This document shows, one piece after another, positions 16,852 through 25,488 of a DNA stretch of 64,000 bases. Position 1 is the stretch's first letter; every line of letters begins with the position of its first letter. The stretch spans positions 1,612,001-1,676,000 of the forward strand of contig NZ_CP059572.1 in assembly GCF_019175365.1 (NCBI RefSeq), read 5' to 3'. The DNA comes from Actinomadura graeca. GTDB taxonomy: Bacteria; Actinomycetota; Actinomycetes; Streptosporangiales; Streptosporangiaceae. The translations under genes and the position numbers were made by a program. The notes beneath the pieces are model-generated. The model saw only the letters and a program-made list of their open reading frames with translations, was not told the origin of the DNA and did not search any database.

Positions 16852-16939
16852 GCGGCCGTGTGACCGTGACGCCGCTCCGCACCAGGCCCGGCTCCCGTGC
16901 GGCTGCGCGTGGGGGCACGGCCGCAACGCGGATGATCTT

Positions 16940-17064
16940 GTCACGCGCCTGTCATGGGTACGTGCCACGCCCGCGTCACGGGCGCCATGTCACGGCGTCA
17001 CACCGCCTCTGACCTGTAACTCCCTCCCCCAGCCCCTACCTGTGGCCCTGGCAGTTGTGTCACG
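16940..17064 (+). repeat. Cluster of GTCACG hexamers
   Basis: Exact GTCACG occurs at 16940, 16975, 16989 and 17059, with near copies GTCATG (16951) and GTCACA (16997). The copies are direct repeats in a gene-free stretch between the winged-helix gene and the integrase relic. They could be iteron-like or regulator-binding sites of the former mobile element. The motif is short and GC-rich, so chance is possible. Confidence 0.3.
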
Positions 17065-17280
17065 GGTTCAGCCGAACGACTCTCGCCGGCCGACCTGAAG
17101 AGCAGAGCCCGGCCACCGGCTCCGGTGAACCGGGCCTCTCTCGGCCCGTCGAGTCACATCCGTCCCGTCCCGCTCACCGCTCACGGACGGCCTCGTCTTC
17201 GCCGTGGAGGACCAATGAGATCTGCCTGGGCACGCCCGCCCGGACGACACAGCGTCTTGAGGACGGTCACCCGATGAGCA

Positions 17281-17418
17281 AGCCTCCGCTTCGCCCGCAG
17301 CACGGCCGTCACCGAGACCGTCTACCGCCTGCAGATCCGTCCTGTAATGGAGAAGGGCGCGACCGCCATGGACGACATCTTCACCACCGGTGATGCACCG
17401 GACCAAAATGGACCCTGA
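17281..17418 (+). pseudogene. Tyrosine-recombinase (phage-type integrase) C-terminal remnant
   Basis: The frame ending at the TGA 17416-17418 reads ARSTAVTETVYRLQIRPVME and then GATAMDDIFTTGDAPDQNGP. This resembles the C-terminal tail of actinobacterial integrases, where S-T-A-V-T-E-x-V-Y-R-H-Q-x-R-P-V contains the nucleophilic Tyr followed by G-A-x-x-M-D-x-I-F. Upstream, the frame is closed by a stop within a few codons of 17281, so the catalytic core is gone. It is evidence that an integrative element once occupied this site next to tRNA-Val. Confidence 0.6.
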
Positions 17419-17551
17419 TGTGGATCATTAACGTCTGGGCCCTCCCCCGTCCACTGCGAAGACGCGAAGCGTCGGCGTCGGCAGGCCATGCACCAACACC
17501 CAAATCTCGATTGCGCTAGCCATCGCGGTACCGTCCCGCCACAATGCAACT

Positions 17552-18127
17552 GTGCAAATACTCACTACCGTACTCCCTGTCGGGGCAACGGTGTTCGTCG
17601 CAATCATGGGCTACCTCCAATGGAGGGGCGGCGAGCGGCGCCGAGTGCAGAGTGAGGTAGCACGTCAGGAACTGGAGCAGGCAGAGCTACGCCGCACCGC
17701 CAGTGGAGCGTACAACCAGCAGCGTCTGGAAGTCTTAAGAGAACTACTCGACAAGCTCCACGATCTGGAGATCCAGTCTCGCTTGGATGCCAAAGAACGG
17801 GATTTGCGGGCTGAACTACCGAGGATCAACACCTTTTTGATCAAGCATGGCACGACGCTAACCGAGGAAGAACATCAACTGACTCGCCAGTTCCTCGAGG
17901 CTCTCACCTGGATCGATCACGTCAAGACTCAGGAGAGGGCCAGATGGGAGGAGGAGCGAGCACGAAGACTGGCCGAAGAAGGCGTTGACATCGGCTCGTA
18001 TGAAGACTCCTGGGCTCTGACAGGCCCCATCGCCCCCTTGGACGGAGCGGCATGGGCGCTACAGCAGTGGGCATCAGCGCGCGACGCGTTGGAAGACCGT
18101 CTCCGAGACGCTCTCCGAGGGATGTAA
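17552..18127 (+). CDS. Unknown membrane-anchored coiled-coil protein
   Basis: 191 aa from GTG 17552. A single N-terminal TM helix (residues ~5-23, VLPVGATVFVAIMGYLQW) is followed by a long charged helical region rich in E/R (VQSEVARQELEQAELRR, LEVLRELLDKLHDLEIQ, ERARWEEERARRLAEEGVD), predicted coiled coil. Codon use is less GC-biased than its neighbours, which fits acquired DNA. No family is recognised. It lies between the integrase relic and tRNA-Val, so it is probably cargo of the former element. Confidence 0.6.
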   Translation: MQILTTVLPVGATVFVAIMGYLQWRGGERRRVQSEVARQELEQAELRRTASGAYNQQRLEVLRELLDKLHDLEIQSRLDAKERDLRAELPRINTFLIKHGTTLTEEEHQLTRQFLEALTWIDHVKTQERARWEEERARRLAEEGVDIGSYEDSWALTGPIAPLDGAAWALQQWASARDALEDRLRDALRGM

Positions 18128-18265
18128 GCAGCCAGGATCGCTGAGCAGTCCTCAGTCAGATCGGATCAGCAGTCAACCCTCCGTCACCGGCATGCGTCAC
18201 GGACCGGCGCACAGTGGGTTCCCGCTCTCGGCGCTAGTCACTCACTTTGTCACTCAGATGAGAAA

Positions 18266-18295
18266 GGCCATGATCCAGCTTGCTGGATCATGGCC
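18266..18295 (-). terminator. Intrinsic terminator downstream of tRNA-Val
   Basis: A perfect palindrome with 14-bp arms (GGCCATGATCCAGC and its complement) and a 2-nt centre. On the minus strand it is followed by TTTCTC. It begins 10 bases beyond the 3' end of the tRNA gene. Confidence 0.8.
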
Positions 18296-18305
18296 CTGAC
18301 CTTGG

Positions 18306-18377
18306 TGGGCGCGGACGGTTTCGAACCGCCGACTTCTCGCTTGTAAGGCGAGTGCTCTACCCCTGAGCTACGCGCCC
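18306..18377 (-). tRNA. tRNA-Val (anticodon TAC)
   Basis: A 72-nt cloverleaf on the minus strand. Acceptor GGGCGCG pairs with CGCGCCC, discriminator A. The D-arm region is TAGCTCAGGGGTAGAGC. The anticodon stem CTCGC/GCGAG encloses loop CTTACAA, giving anticodon TAC. The T-arm has GGTTCGAAACC. CCA is not encoded. Its 3' end faces the island-like DNA at 16-18.2 kb, as expected for a tRNA used as an integration site. Confidence 0.95.
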
Positions 18378-18467
18378 GCGTGCTCGTGACCGGGAAAGCG
18401 TACCCGGTTCGCGGGGGGTAGTGCGAAACGGTGCGGAGGGGCGCGAACCGGGTACGGGGGCGGGGCG

Positions 18468-19922
18468 TCAGGAGTTGCCCAGGTGGACCCAGACCCCCTT
18501 GACCTCGGTGTAGGCGTCGATGGCGTAGGGGCCCATCTCGCGGCCCCAGCCGCTGGACTTGAAGCCGCCCCAGGGGGCGGCGGCGTCGGGGATGGGGAGC
18601 ATGTTGACGAAGACGGCGCCGGCGCGGATGTCGGCGGCGAGGCGGTGGGCGGTGGCGAGGTCGCTGGTCCACAGGGAGGCGGCCAGGCCGAAGTCGGTGT
18701 CGTTGGCGCGGGCGGAGAGTTCCTCGGCGTCGTCGTAGGTCAGGACGGGCAGGACGGGGCCGAAGATCTCTTCGCGGGCGATGGTCATGTCGTCGGTGAC
18801 GCCGCCGAAGACGGTGGGGCGGTAGAAGAAGCCGTCGGAGAGGGGGCCGTCGGCGCGCTCGCCGCCGGTGACGAGCTGGGCGCCCTGTTTCTCGCCGGTG
18901 TGGACGTAGGAGTCGACCTGGGTGAGGTGTTCCAGGGAGACGAGGGGACCGATCTGGGTCTCGGGGTCCAGGCCGGGGCCGAGGCGGAGGGTGGAGGCCG
19001 CCTGTGCGAGCTTCTCGGTGAACTCGTCGGCGCGGCGGCGGTCGACGTAGAGGCGGGTGTAGGCGGCGCAGACCTGGCCGCTGTTGAGGAGGGCGCCCTG
19101 CAGGTTGCCGGCGACGGCGAGGTCGATGTCGGCGTCGCGGGCGATGACGCTCGGGGCCTTGCCGCCGAGTTCGAGGGTGACGCGCTTGAGGTTGCCCGCG
19201 GACGCCTTGACGATCTCGCGGCCCACGGAGCTGGAGCCGGTGAAGGAGATCTTGTCGACCCGGGGGTGCGCGACCAGGGCCTTGCCGGCGGACGGGCCGC
19301 CGGTGATCAGGTTGACCACGCCGGGCGGGAAGCCCGCCCGCTCGCACAGCTCGACCAGCCGGACGGTCGTGAGGGGCGTCTGCTCGGCCGGCTTGATGAT
19401 CACGGTGTTGCCGCAGGCGAGGGCCGGGGCCAGCTTCCAGGCGGCGATCATCAGCGGGAAGTTCCACGGGGTGATGAGCGCGCAGACGCCGACCGGCTCG
19501 CGGCGTACGTAGTGCAGCGTGTCGGGGAAGGAGATCGGGGAGACCGAGCCCTCGATCTTGGTGCACCAGCCGGCGAAGTAGCGGAAGTGCTCGGCGGCGC
19601 CGGTGACGCTCACCGAGTGGGCGACGCCGAGGGGCTGGCCCTGGTCGCGGGTCTCCAGCTCGGCCAGCTCGGCCTCGTGCTCCTCGATCAGATCGGCGAC
19701 GCGCCAGAGGAGACGGGCGCGCGCGCTCGGTGGGATGGACGCCCAGGAGGGGTCCTCCAGGGCCGCGCGAGCCGCGTCCACCGCCTTGTCGACGTCCTGT
19801 GGCCCGCCCTCGGCGCAGACTCCGAGCACCTTCCCGGTGGCGGGGTCGGACGTGGTGAACTCGGCGCCGTCGGCGGCCCCGGTCCACTCACCGTTGATGA
19901 AGAGCTGGGCTCGCGTGCTCAT
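18468..19922 (-). CDS. NAD(P)-dependent aldehyde dehydrogenase
   Basis: 484 aa, full length for the ALDH superfamily. Visible motifs: NAD-binding ITPWNFPL and IIKPAEQTPL, FTGSSSVGREI, general-base Glu in LELGGKAPSVI, nucleophile Cys in NSGQVCAAYTRLYV, and EEIFGPVLPV near the end. It oxidises an aldehyde to the acid. ATG 19922 is chosen because GGGAGG lies four bases upstream. It is followed upstream by the AraC-type regulator gene on the same strand, and a GMC oxidoreductase that could supply the aldehyde lies 1.7 kb away. A CTTGTCTGT motif lies in its promoter region and is shared with the GMC/SnoaL promoter. Confidence 0.93.
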   Translation of the reverse strand: MSTRAQLFINGEWTGAADGAEFTTSDPATGKVLGVCAEGGPQDVDKAVDAARAALEDPSWASIPPSARARLLWRVADLIEEHEAELAELETRDQGQPLGVAHSVSVTGAAEHFRYFAGWCTKIEGSVSPISFPDTLHYVRREPVGVCALITPWNFPLMIAAWKLAPALACGNTVIIKPAEQTPLTTVRLVELCERAGFPPGVVNLITGGPSAGKALVAHPRVDKISFTGSSSVGREIVKASAGNLKRVTLELGGKAPSVIARDADIDLAVAGNLQGALLNSGQVCAAYTRLYVDRRRADEFTEKLAQAASTLRLGPGLDPETQIGPLVSLEHLTQVDSYVHTGEKQGAQLVTGGERADGPLSDGFFYRPTVFGGVTDDMTIAREEIFGPVLPVLTYDDAEELSARANDTDFGLAASLWTSDLATAHRLAADIRAGAVFVNMLPIPDAAAPWGGFKSSGWGREMGPYAIDAYTEVKGVWVHLGNS

Positions 19923-19975
19923 ATGGCCTCCCTTTAGCCTGCGGATCCAGCTTCGCGGCCGCGGCCCCGGGGAGT

Positions 19976-19984
19976 CTTGTCTGT
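19976..19984 (+). promoter_or_regulatory. Candidate AraC-regulator motif, site 1
   Basis: CTTGTCTGT, 54 bases upstream of the ALDH start. It recurs exactly at 21520-21528 between the SnoaL-like and GMC genes. Both copies are flanked by CTGTCT/CTCTGT half-motifs. It is a candidate binding site of the AraC-family regulator encoded between them. Confidence 0.4.
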
Positions 19985-20011
19985 CTCTGTACGGCTGTTG
20001 ACTGAGCCTGA

Positions 20012-20968
20012 TCACGCCCCGGTGATCGTCACCCGGTACTCGCGGGGGCTGGCGCCGTAGGCGGCCTTGAACAGGCGGCTGAAGTGGGCGGCGTCGACGA
20101 AGCCCCAGCGTGCTCCGATGGCGCTGACCGGGCGGTTCAGCTGGAGGGGGTCACGCAGGTCGCGGCGGCAGTGCTCCAGCCGGCGCTGTTTGATCCACAT
20201 CGAGACCGTGGTGCCCTCCTCCCGGAACAGCTTGTACAGGTGCCGGGACGAGACGAAGTGGGCGGCGGCGATGCCGTCCGGGGACAGGTCCGGGTCGTCG
20301 AGGTGGCGCTCGATGTAGGCGCGGACGCGGATCAGCAGGGCGCGGCGGCTCGCGTCGGGGGTGGGGGCGGTGACGTCCAGGCGCTCGGCGAGCAGCGTCA
20401 CGAGGAGGTCCACGATGTTGTCGCCGAGCCGCACCCCGCCCTGGTCGTCGAGTTCGTCCAGGTGCCGGGCGAGCTGGACGAGGAACGGCGACAGCAGCGC
20501 CCCCACGCCCTGGCGGCCGGAGATCCGGGTCGCGGTGATCCCGGCGATGGCCTCCTCCGGCAGGTGCAGGAGGCGGCGCGGGACCATCAGGACGAGCTGG
20601 CGGTAGGAGTCGTCGAACGCCAGCGTGTAGGGCCGGGTCGTGTCGTAGATCGTGAAGTCGCCGGGGACGAGCGCCGCCTCGCGCCCGTCCTGCGTGAGCA
20701 GGCAGTACCCGCTGAGCTGGACGCCCAGCTTGTAGTAGCCGGGGTCGGACTGGGCGATCTGGGCGCCGGTGCGGCGCACGACGTGCGAGGTGGCCGCGAT
20801 CTCGGCCACCTTCAACGCCCCCAGCTCGCAGCCGCGCATGCGGCCGTCGAAATGGTCCGGGAGAGTCGTGTCCGAGCGCAGCGGGACGAACATCTCCGAC
20901 ACCGAGCTGCGCCAGAAATCAAAGCGCTCCCGGACGGGCAGATCTGCGGTACGAATGAGCATGGACAT
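20012..20968 (-). CDS. AraC-family transcription regulator
   Basis: 318 aa. The N-terminal half is an AraC_binding_2/cupin-like sensing domain (RERFDFWRSSVSEMFVPL, GYYKLGVQLSGYCLL, DFTIYDTTRPYTL). The C-terminal ~100 residues are two HTH motifs (YIERHLDDPDLSPDGIAAAH, SSRHLYKLFREEGTTVSMWI, then FVDAAHFSRLFKAAYGASPR and EYR). This domain pair is used by activators of amine and alcohol catabolism. The start is the ATG at 20968, preceded by GGGGA; an upstream ATG lacks a site. It probably controls the ALDH and the GMC/SnoaL genes through the shared motif. Confidence 0.9.
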   Translation of the reverse strand: MSMLIRTADLPVRERFDFWRSSVSEMFVPLRSDTTLPDHFDGRMRGCELGALKVAEIAATSHVVRRTGAQIAQSDPGYYKLGVQLSGYCLLTQDGREAALVPGDFTIYDTTRPYTLAFDDSYRQLVLMVPRRLLHLPEEAIAGITATRISGRQGVGALLSPFLVQLARHLDELDDQGGVRLGDNIVDLLVTLLAERLDVTAPTPDASRRALLIRVRAYIERHLDDPDLSPDGIAAAHFVSSRHLYKLFREEGTTVSMWIKQRRLEHCRRDLRDPLQLNRPVSAIGARWGFVDAAHFSRLFKAAYGASPREYRVTITGA

Positions 20969-21043
20969 GCGTGTTTCCCCAGGTGAGATACCCGGCCTCC
21001 CGCACTCATACTGCACTGCCGGAGGCCGGTCGCACCAGGGTTC

Positions 21044-21436
21044 TCAGTCCATCGCCGCGCGGACAAGGTGCGTGTCACAGAACTGCTCAAAACCCGTGAC
21101 CTTACCGTTCTTGACTCGCCACACATGGACGAAGCGGACCCGCATGGACCGTCCGGTGGCCCGGTAGGTGCCGGAGTAGTGGCCGATCCCGACCACGGTG
21201 CCGTCCTCGCCGTCGACGATCTCGTCGGGGTCGGCGCTGAAGCCCTCCCACTCCTTGCCCAGGCGGCCGAAGACGCCGGCCTTGATCGCGTCCACGCCGA
21301 CATAGGTGCCCGCGTAGGGGAATCCGGCCATCTCGGTCCACGCGACATCGTCGGCGAACGCCTCGACCATGCCGTCCAGGTCGCCCCGGTCGGAGGCCGC
21401 GTAGTGGGCCTTGATGATGTCGGACGCCTCGCTCAT
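21044..21436 (-). CDS. SnoaL-like (NTF2-fold) protein
   Basis: 130 aa with the cone-shaped NTF2 fold signature: IIKAHYAASDRGDLDGMVEA, FADDVAWTEMAGFPYAGTY, then GVFGRLG, and the C-terminal strands MRVRFVHVWRVKNGKV. Family members are isomerases, cyclases or ligand-binding proteins; the substrate is unknown. It is divergent from the GMC oxidoreductase and shares its control region, so it probably belongs to the same catabolic set. Confidence 0.85.
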   Translation of the reverse strand: MSEASDIIKAHYAASDRGDLDGMVEAFADDVAWTEMAGFPYAGTYVGVDAIKAGVFGRLGKEWEGFSADPDEIVDGEDGTVVGIGHYSGTYRATGRSMRVRFVHVWRVKNGKVTGFEQFCDTHLVRAAMD

Positions 21437-21519
21437 GGGGTTGCCCTCTCCTCGCTCGTCGTTTGCGGATCGAGCACATCATCCGGCGGGCGCGCTCTCT
21501 TGGCTCTGTCTGAACAGTG

Positions 21520-21528
21520 CTTGTCTGT
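21520..21528 (+). promoter_or_regulatory. Candidate AraC-regulator motif, site 2
   Basis: A second exact CTTGTCTGT, 91 bases upstream of the GMC oxidoreductase start and 84 bases upstream of the divergent SnoaL-like start. GCTCTGTCTG lies 10-20 bases to its left. Confidence 0.4.
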
Positions 21529-21618
21529 GGCGGCACGACCGGCGGGGCCGCTCCCCGCCCGGCGGCGTCCGTGCCTACGCTGACCGCCAATCAGCAGATC
21601 AGAGCGGGAGGCCACCGG

Positions 21619-23088
21619 ATGAGCGACCAGCAGGCGGACGTGATCGTGGTCGGTGCGGGATCGGCCGGATCGGTCGTCGCGCGGCGGCTGGCGGACGCCG
21701 GCCACAGCGTGCTGGTCGTCGAGGCCGGCCCGTACCGCGACGTCCCGGCCGTGGACGACCCGGCGCGCATGCACGAACTCTGGAACTCGCCCCTGGACTG
21801 GGGTTTCCGCACCGTCCCGCAGGAACGGGCGCAGGGGCGGGAGCTGCACCTGCCGCGCGGCCGCGTGGTCGGCGGGTCCCACGCCCTCAACGCGATGATC
21901 TGGGTCCGGGGCAACCCGGCCGACTACGACCACTGGGAGTCGCTCGGCAACCCCGGCTGGTCGTGGCGGGACGTGCGGCCGCTCTTCGAGAGGGCCGACG
22001 GCCTCGGGACGGGCGGCCCCGGCATGCTCGACATCCTCGCGGACTTCACGCCCGACCCGGTCCAGTGCTCGATCGTGGACGCCGCGCAGCAGGCGGGGCT
22101 GCCGCTCAACCCCGACTACAACGGCGACACCCAGGACGGCGTGTCGTTCATGCAGTTCACCATCCGCGATCATCAGCGGCTCACGACGGCCCGCGCGTAC
22201 CTCGCGCCCGTGCTGGAGCGCGGCGTGACGCTCGTCCCGGACGTGCAGGTCAGGCGGCTGCTGCTGGAGGGGAACCGCTGCGTGGGCGTCGAGTGGGACC
22301 GCGGCGGGGTGGTGGAACGCGCGCGCGCCGAGCAGGTGGTGCTGTGCGCGGGCGCCATCGGGTCGCCGGTGCTGCTGCTGCGGTCGGGGATCGGGGACGG
22401 GGGCGACGCCGTGCATCTGCCGGGTGTCGGCCGCAACCTGCAGGACCACTGGCTCGTGCCGGTGATCGCCTCGACGGACCGTCCGCCCACGCTGTCGCGG
22501 GGCCTGCCCCACACGCAGAGCCACCTGTTCTGGCGCAGCCGGCCGGAGTTGGCGGTGCCCGACCTGCAGCCTTTGCACTTCGGCGTCCCGCTCTACGAGC
22601 CGTGGATGGAGGGGCCCCCGCACGGCTTCTCGCTGATGGCGGGCCTGGTGCGGCCGGAGTCCGCGGGCGGGATCCGGCTGTCCGGCGGCTCCGCGGAGGG
22701 CGAGGTGCTGATCGACCCGCGGGTGCTGTCGGACGAGGCCGACCTGGAGGCGCTCTGCGCCGCCGTCCGGCTGTGCCAGGAGATCATGGCGGCGTCGGCG
22801 CTGCGTGACGGCTGGGGCGCCCGGGAGCTCTACCCCGGGCCGCTGGCCGCGACGGGCGAGGGCCTGCGCGACTACGTCCGCCGGACCGTGCTCACCTACC
22901 ACCATCAGGCAGGCACCTGCAAGATGGGCTCCGACGACGCCGCGGTGGTCGACGCGCGGCTGCGCGTCCACGGGGTGGACGGGCTGCGGGTCGCGGACGC
23001 CTCGATCATGCCCACGGTGACGACCGGCAACACCAACGCCCCCGCGATCATGATCGGGGAGAAGGCGGCCGACCTCCTCCTCGGCTAG
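21619..23088 (+). CDS. GMC-family FAD-dependent oxidoreductase (choline-dehydrogenase-like)
   Basis: 489 aa. FAD-binding [17 protein letters not shown] and VVEAGPYRD at the N-terminus; GMC signature region [20 protein letters not shown] (residues ~78-98); [20 protein letters not shown]; and a C-terminal GMC half with [11 protein letters not shown] (active-site His) and [17 protein letters not shown]. It oxidises a primary or secondary alcohol, feeding an aldehyde to the nearby ALDH. It is a little shorter than choline dehydrogenases (~550 aa). ATG 21619 follows GGGAGG. The substrate is not identifiable from sequence. Confidence 0.92.
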   Translation: MSDQQADVIVVGAGSAGSVVARRLADAGHSVLVVEAGPYRDVPAVDDPARMHELWNSPLDWGFRTVPQERAQGRELHLPRGRVVGGSHALNAMIWVRGNPADYDHWESLGNPGWSWRDVRPLFERADGLGTGGPGMLDILADFTPDPVQCSIVDAAQQAGLPLNPDYNGDTQDGVSFMQFTIRDHQRLTTARAYLAPVLERGVTLVPDVQVRRLLLEGNRCVGVEWDRGGVVERARAEQVVLCAGAIGSPVLLLRSGIGDGGDAVHLPGVGRNLQDHWLVPVIASTDRPPTLSRGLPHTQSHLFWRSRPELAVPDLQPLHFGVPLYEPWMEGPPHGFSLMAGLVRPESAGGIRLSGGSAEGEVLIDPRVLSDEADLEALCAAVRLCQEIMAASALRDGWGARELYPGPLAATGEGLRDYVRRTVLTYHHQAGTCKMGSDDAAVVDARLRVHGVDGLRVADASIMPTVTTGNTNAPAIMIGEKAADLLLG

Positions 23089-23133
23089 GCGGCGTCCCAC
23101 GTCCTGGGCCGCCTCGGGACGCGGGCCGCGGGG

Positions 23134-24327
23134 TCATGAGGCGGGTGTGAACCTGGACAGGGCGGCGGCGAGGCGGTCGGGCGCCCGCCGCCCGCGGGGC
23201 TCGGCGAGGGTGCCGAGGACCTTGATCGCGAAGCGTGCCAGGGCCGGACGGGACAGGCCGTGCCGGGTCGCCAGCCGCATGACGTGCGGGTTCTCGATGG
23301 CCTGCGCGAACGCGCGCCCGAGCGTGAAGGCGCCGCCGTGGGCGGTCTTGAGCGCCGCCGGGTACCGCTGGAAGGCGCGCTCGCGTTGCCCGGCCGTCGG
23401 CAGCTTCAGAGCCGTCTCGATCGTCTCGGCGGCCAGCCGCGCGGCCTCCAGGGCGTAGGCGATGCCCTCGCCGCTCGACGGGTTGACCATGCCGCCGGAA
23501 TCCCCGGCCAGCAGCAGGCCGGGGACGTAGTGCGGCTGGCGGCTGAACCCCATGGGCAGCGCCGCGCCCCGGACGGGCGTCGTCGCGTTCTCCTCGGTCA
23601 GGCCCCACCCGGGCGGCATCGGCTCCAGCCACCGCCCGAGAAGCCGCCGGCAGTCGGCGCGGGCCGTCCGGAGGAGGGCGACACCGACGTTGCACGTGCC
23701 GTCCCCCATCCCGAAGATCCAGCCGTAGCCCGCGGGCACCGGGTCGAGCCACACCTCCAGAAGATCGTCGTCGTGGCGGGTGCTGCGGTAGTAGCGGCGG
23801 GCCGCGACGCCGATCGGCCGGTCGCGGAGGGGACGCAGTCCGAGCGCCACCGACAGCCGGGACGACGCGCCGTCCGCGGCGACGACCACCCGCGCGTGAT
23901 GCTCCCGCCCCGCGGTGGTCACGCCCACGACCTGGCCCGCCCGGTTCAGCAGCGGCCCGGTGACCTTGGCGCCCTCCAGGAGCGTCGCCCCCGCCTTCAC
24001 CGCCTGCCGGACCAGCAGCTCGTCGAGGTCGCGGCGGGTCCTGGTCAGGCCGAACGCCGGGAGCGGGCCGTCCGGCCAGGGGATCTCCACGCGGCGGCCC
24101 GCGCCGGCCAGGCGCAGGCCGGACGTGCGGAACCAGCCCGGATCGTCGACGTCGACCCCCAGCGCCAGCAGTTCATGGACGGCGCGCGGGGTGAGGCCGT
24201 CCCCGCAGACCTTCTCGCGGGGGAAGGTCGTCTTCTCCAAGATCAGCACGTCCAGCCCGGAACGCGCGAGATGACACGCCGCGGCGGAGCCCGCGGGTCC
24301 CGCCCCCACCACGATGACGTCCGTCAT
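23134..24327 (-). CDS. Geranylgeranyl-reductase-family flavoprotein (MenJ/GGR-like)
   Basis: 397 aa. N-terminal dinucleotide-binding VIVVGAGPAGSAAACHLA and ILEKTTFPREKVCGDGLTPR, the conserved PYP-like region before the second FAD motif, then YVPGLLLAGDSGGMVNPSSG and EGIAYALEAA. These match the GGR family, which reduces double bonds of isoprenoid chains (for example one unit of menaquinone). The start is the ATG giving [11 protein letters not shown] further in-frame start ~26 codons upstream would add an unrelated tail. It is convergent with the GMC gene. Confidence 0.88.
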   Translation of the reverse strand: MTDVIVVGAGPAGSAAACHLARSGLDVLILEKTTFPREKVCGDGLTPRAVHELLALGVDVDDPGWFRTSGLRLAGAGRRVEIPWPDGPLPAFGLTRTRRDLDELLVRQAVKAGATLLEGAKVTGPLLNRAGQVVGVTTAGREHHARVVVAADGASSRLSVALGLRPLRDRPIGVAARRYYRSTRHDDDLLEVWLDPVPAGYGWIFGMGDGTCNVGVALLRTARADCRRLLGRWLEPMPPGWGLTEENATTPVRGAALPMGFSRQPHYVPGLLLAGDSGGMVNPSSGEGIAYALEAARLAAETIETALKLPTAGQRERAFQRYPAALKTAHGGAFTLGRAFAQAIENPHVMRLATRHGLSRPALARFAIKVLGTLAEPRGRRAPDRLAAALSRFTPAS

Positions 24328-24365
24328 GGACCCATATTGCCCAGACGGACGGTTCCGAACCCCTG

Positions 24366-25022
24366 TCAGCGCAGGGCGGCCTGCCGCAAATGCCGGTTGA
24401 ACCACTCGGCGGCCTGCGTGGTGACCTCCTCCAGCGCGCCCGCCTCCTCGAACAGATGGGTCGCGCCGGAGATCACGTGCAGCTCGGCGCGGCCCTCAAG
24501 CCGCCGCCTGGCCCGCTCGTTCAGCCCCAGGACCTCGGTGTCGCGCCCGCCCACGATGAGCAGGACCGGCGCCCGCACCCGTCCCAGGGAGGGGCCCGCC
24601 AGATCGGGCCGTCCGCCCCGCGACACGACGGCCGCCACGCCCGGACGCGCCGCAGCCGCCGCGAGCGCCGCAGCCGCGCCCGTGCTCGCGCCGAACAGGC
24701 CGAGCGGGAGGCCCGCGGTGCGGGGGGCGGACTCCAGACCCTCCGCCAGCCGGTCGATCGTGCCGATCAGCCGCATCGTCAGCAGCTCGATGTCGAAGCG
24801 CAGCGTCGCCGTGAGCGAGTCGAGATCGCCCTCCTGTTCGGTGAGCAGATCCAGCAGGAGCGTCCCGATGCCCGCCGCGTTCAGGCCCCCCGCCACCGCC
24901 CGGTTCCGGGGGCTGTGCCGCGAGCTCCCGCTCCCGTGGGCGAACATCACGACGCCTGTGGCCTCGTCTGGAATGACCAGGTCACCCATGAGGACGGCGT
25001 CGGCCAGTTCGATCCGGGTCAT
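24366..25022 (-). CDS. Alpha/beta hydrolase (dienelactone-hydrolase-like)
   Basis: 218 aa. GVVMFAHGSGSSRHSPRN after the first strand forms the oxyanion region; LGLFGASTGAAAALAAA holds the nucleophile Ser; PVLLIVGGRDTEVL gives the acid Asp; HVISGATHLFEE gives the catalytic His. Members of this small-hydrolase group in actinobacteria often accompany CBS or phosphoribosyltransferase proteins. Its ATG overlaps the TGA of the upstream CBS gene (ATGA), indicating one operon. Confidence 0.85.
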   Translation of the reverse strand: MTRIELADAVLMGDLVIPDEATGVVMFAHGSGSSRHSPRNRAVAGGLNAAGIGTLLLDLLTEQEGDLDSLTATLRFDIELLTMRLIGTIDRLAEGLESAPRTAGLPLGLFGASTGAAAALAAAAARPGVAAVVSRGGRPDLAGPSLGRVRAPVLLIVGGRDTEVLGLNERARRRLEGRAELHVISGATHLFEEAGALEEVTTQAAEWFNRHLRQAALR

Positions 25023-25438
25023 GTGTTCGGCGGCTCTGCGCTGATGTCGGCGAGGGCCGACCGCTCGTCGCGCTGGACGGCGAGATCCCCGATGGACACC
25101 ATCCCGACGGGCCGGTCGCCGTCCACCACCGGCACCCGCCGCACCGCGTGCCGGCGCATCAGCGTCACCGCCGCCTCCGCGTCCTCGTCCGGGGCGACCG
25201 TGACGATGTTGGTGCTGCAGATGTCGGCGACCGCGGTGCCCGCCATGTCCCGTTCCGCGGCCACCGCGCGCACCACGATGTCGCGGTCCGTCACCAGCCC
25301 CCGCAGCCGCCCCTCGTGCACGACCAGCACGTCGCCGATCCCGTGCCGGCGCATGAGGTCCCCGACCCGCACCAGGTTCGTGTCCGGGGACACCGCCACC
25401 GGCACCGGCGTCATCACCTGATTCACCTTCTGGGCCAT
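25019..25438 (-). CDS. Tandem CBS-domain protein
   Basis: 139 aa made almost entirely of two CBS domains: residues ~5-60 (VNQVMTPVPVAVSPDTNLV, DVLVVHEGRLRGLVTDRDIV) and ~70-125 (ICSTNIVTVAPDEDAEAAV, RRVPVVDGDRPVGMVSIGDL). Such stand-alone CBS pairs bind adenine nucleotides and act as energy or stress sensors; in mycobacteria they are hypoxia-response proteins. A strong GGGGAGG precedes ATG 25438. It is coupled to the downstream hydrolase. Confidence 0.93.
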   Translation of the reverse strand: MAQKVNQVMTPVPVAVSPDTNLVRVGDLMRRHGIGDVLVVHEGRLRGLVTDRDIVVRAVAAERDMAGTAVADICSTNIVTVAPDEDAEAAVTLMRRHAVRRVPVVDGDRPVGMVSIGDLAVQRDERSALADISAEPPNT

Positions 25439-25488
25439 GAGCGCGCCTCCCCTCGGGGCCTCGCGTACCCACCGGCCGGGCGGATATG

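Noticed and set aside
18266..18295. Perfect palindrome near tRNA-Val as an integration or protein-binding site
   Set aside because: Position 10 bases after the tRNA 3' end and the T-rich tail on the minus strand make an intrinsic terminator the simpler reading.
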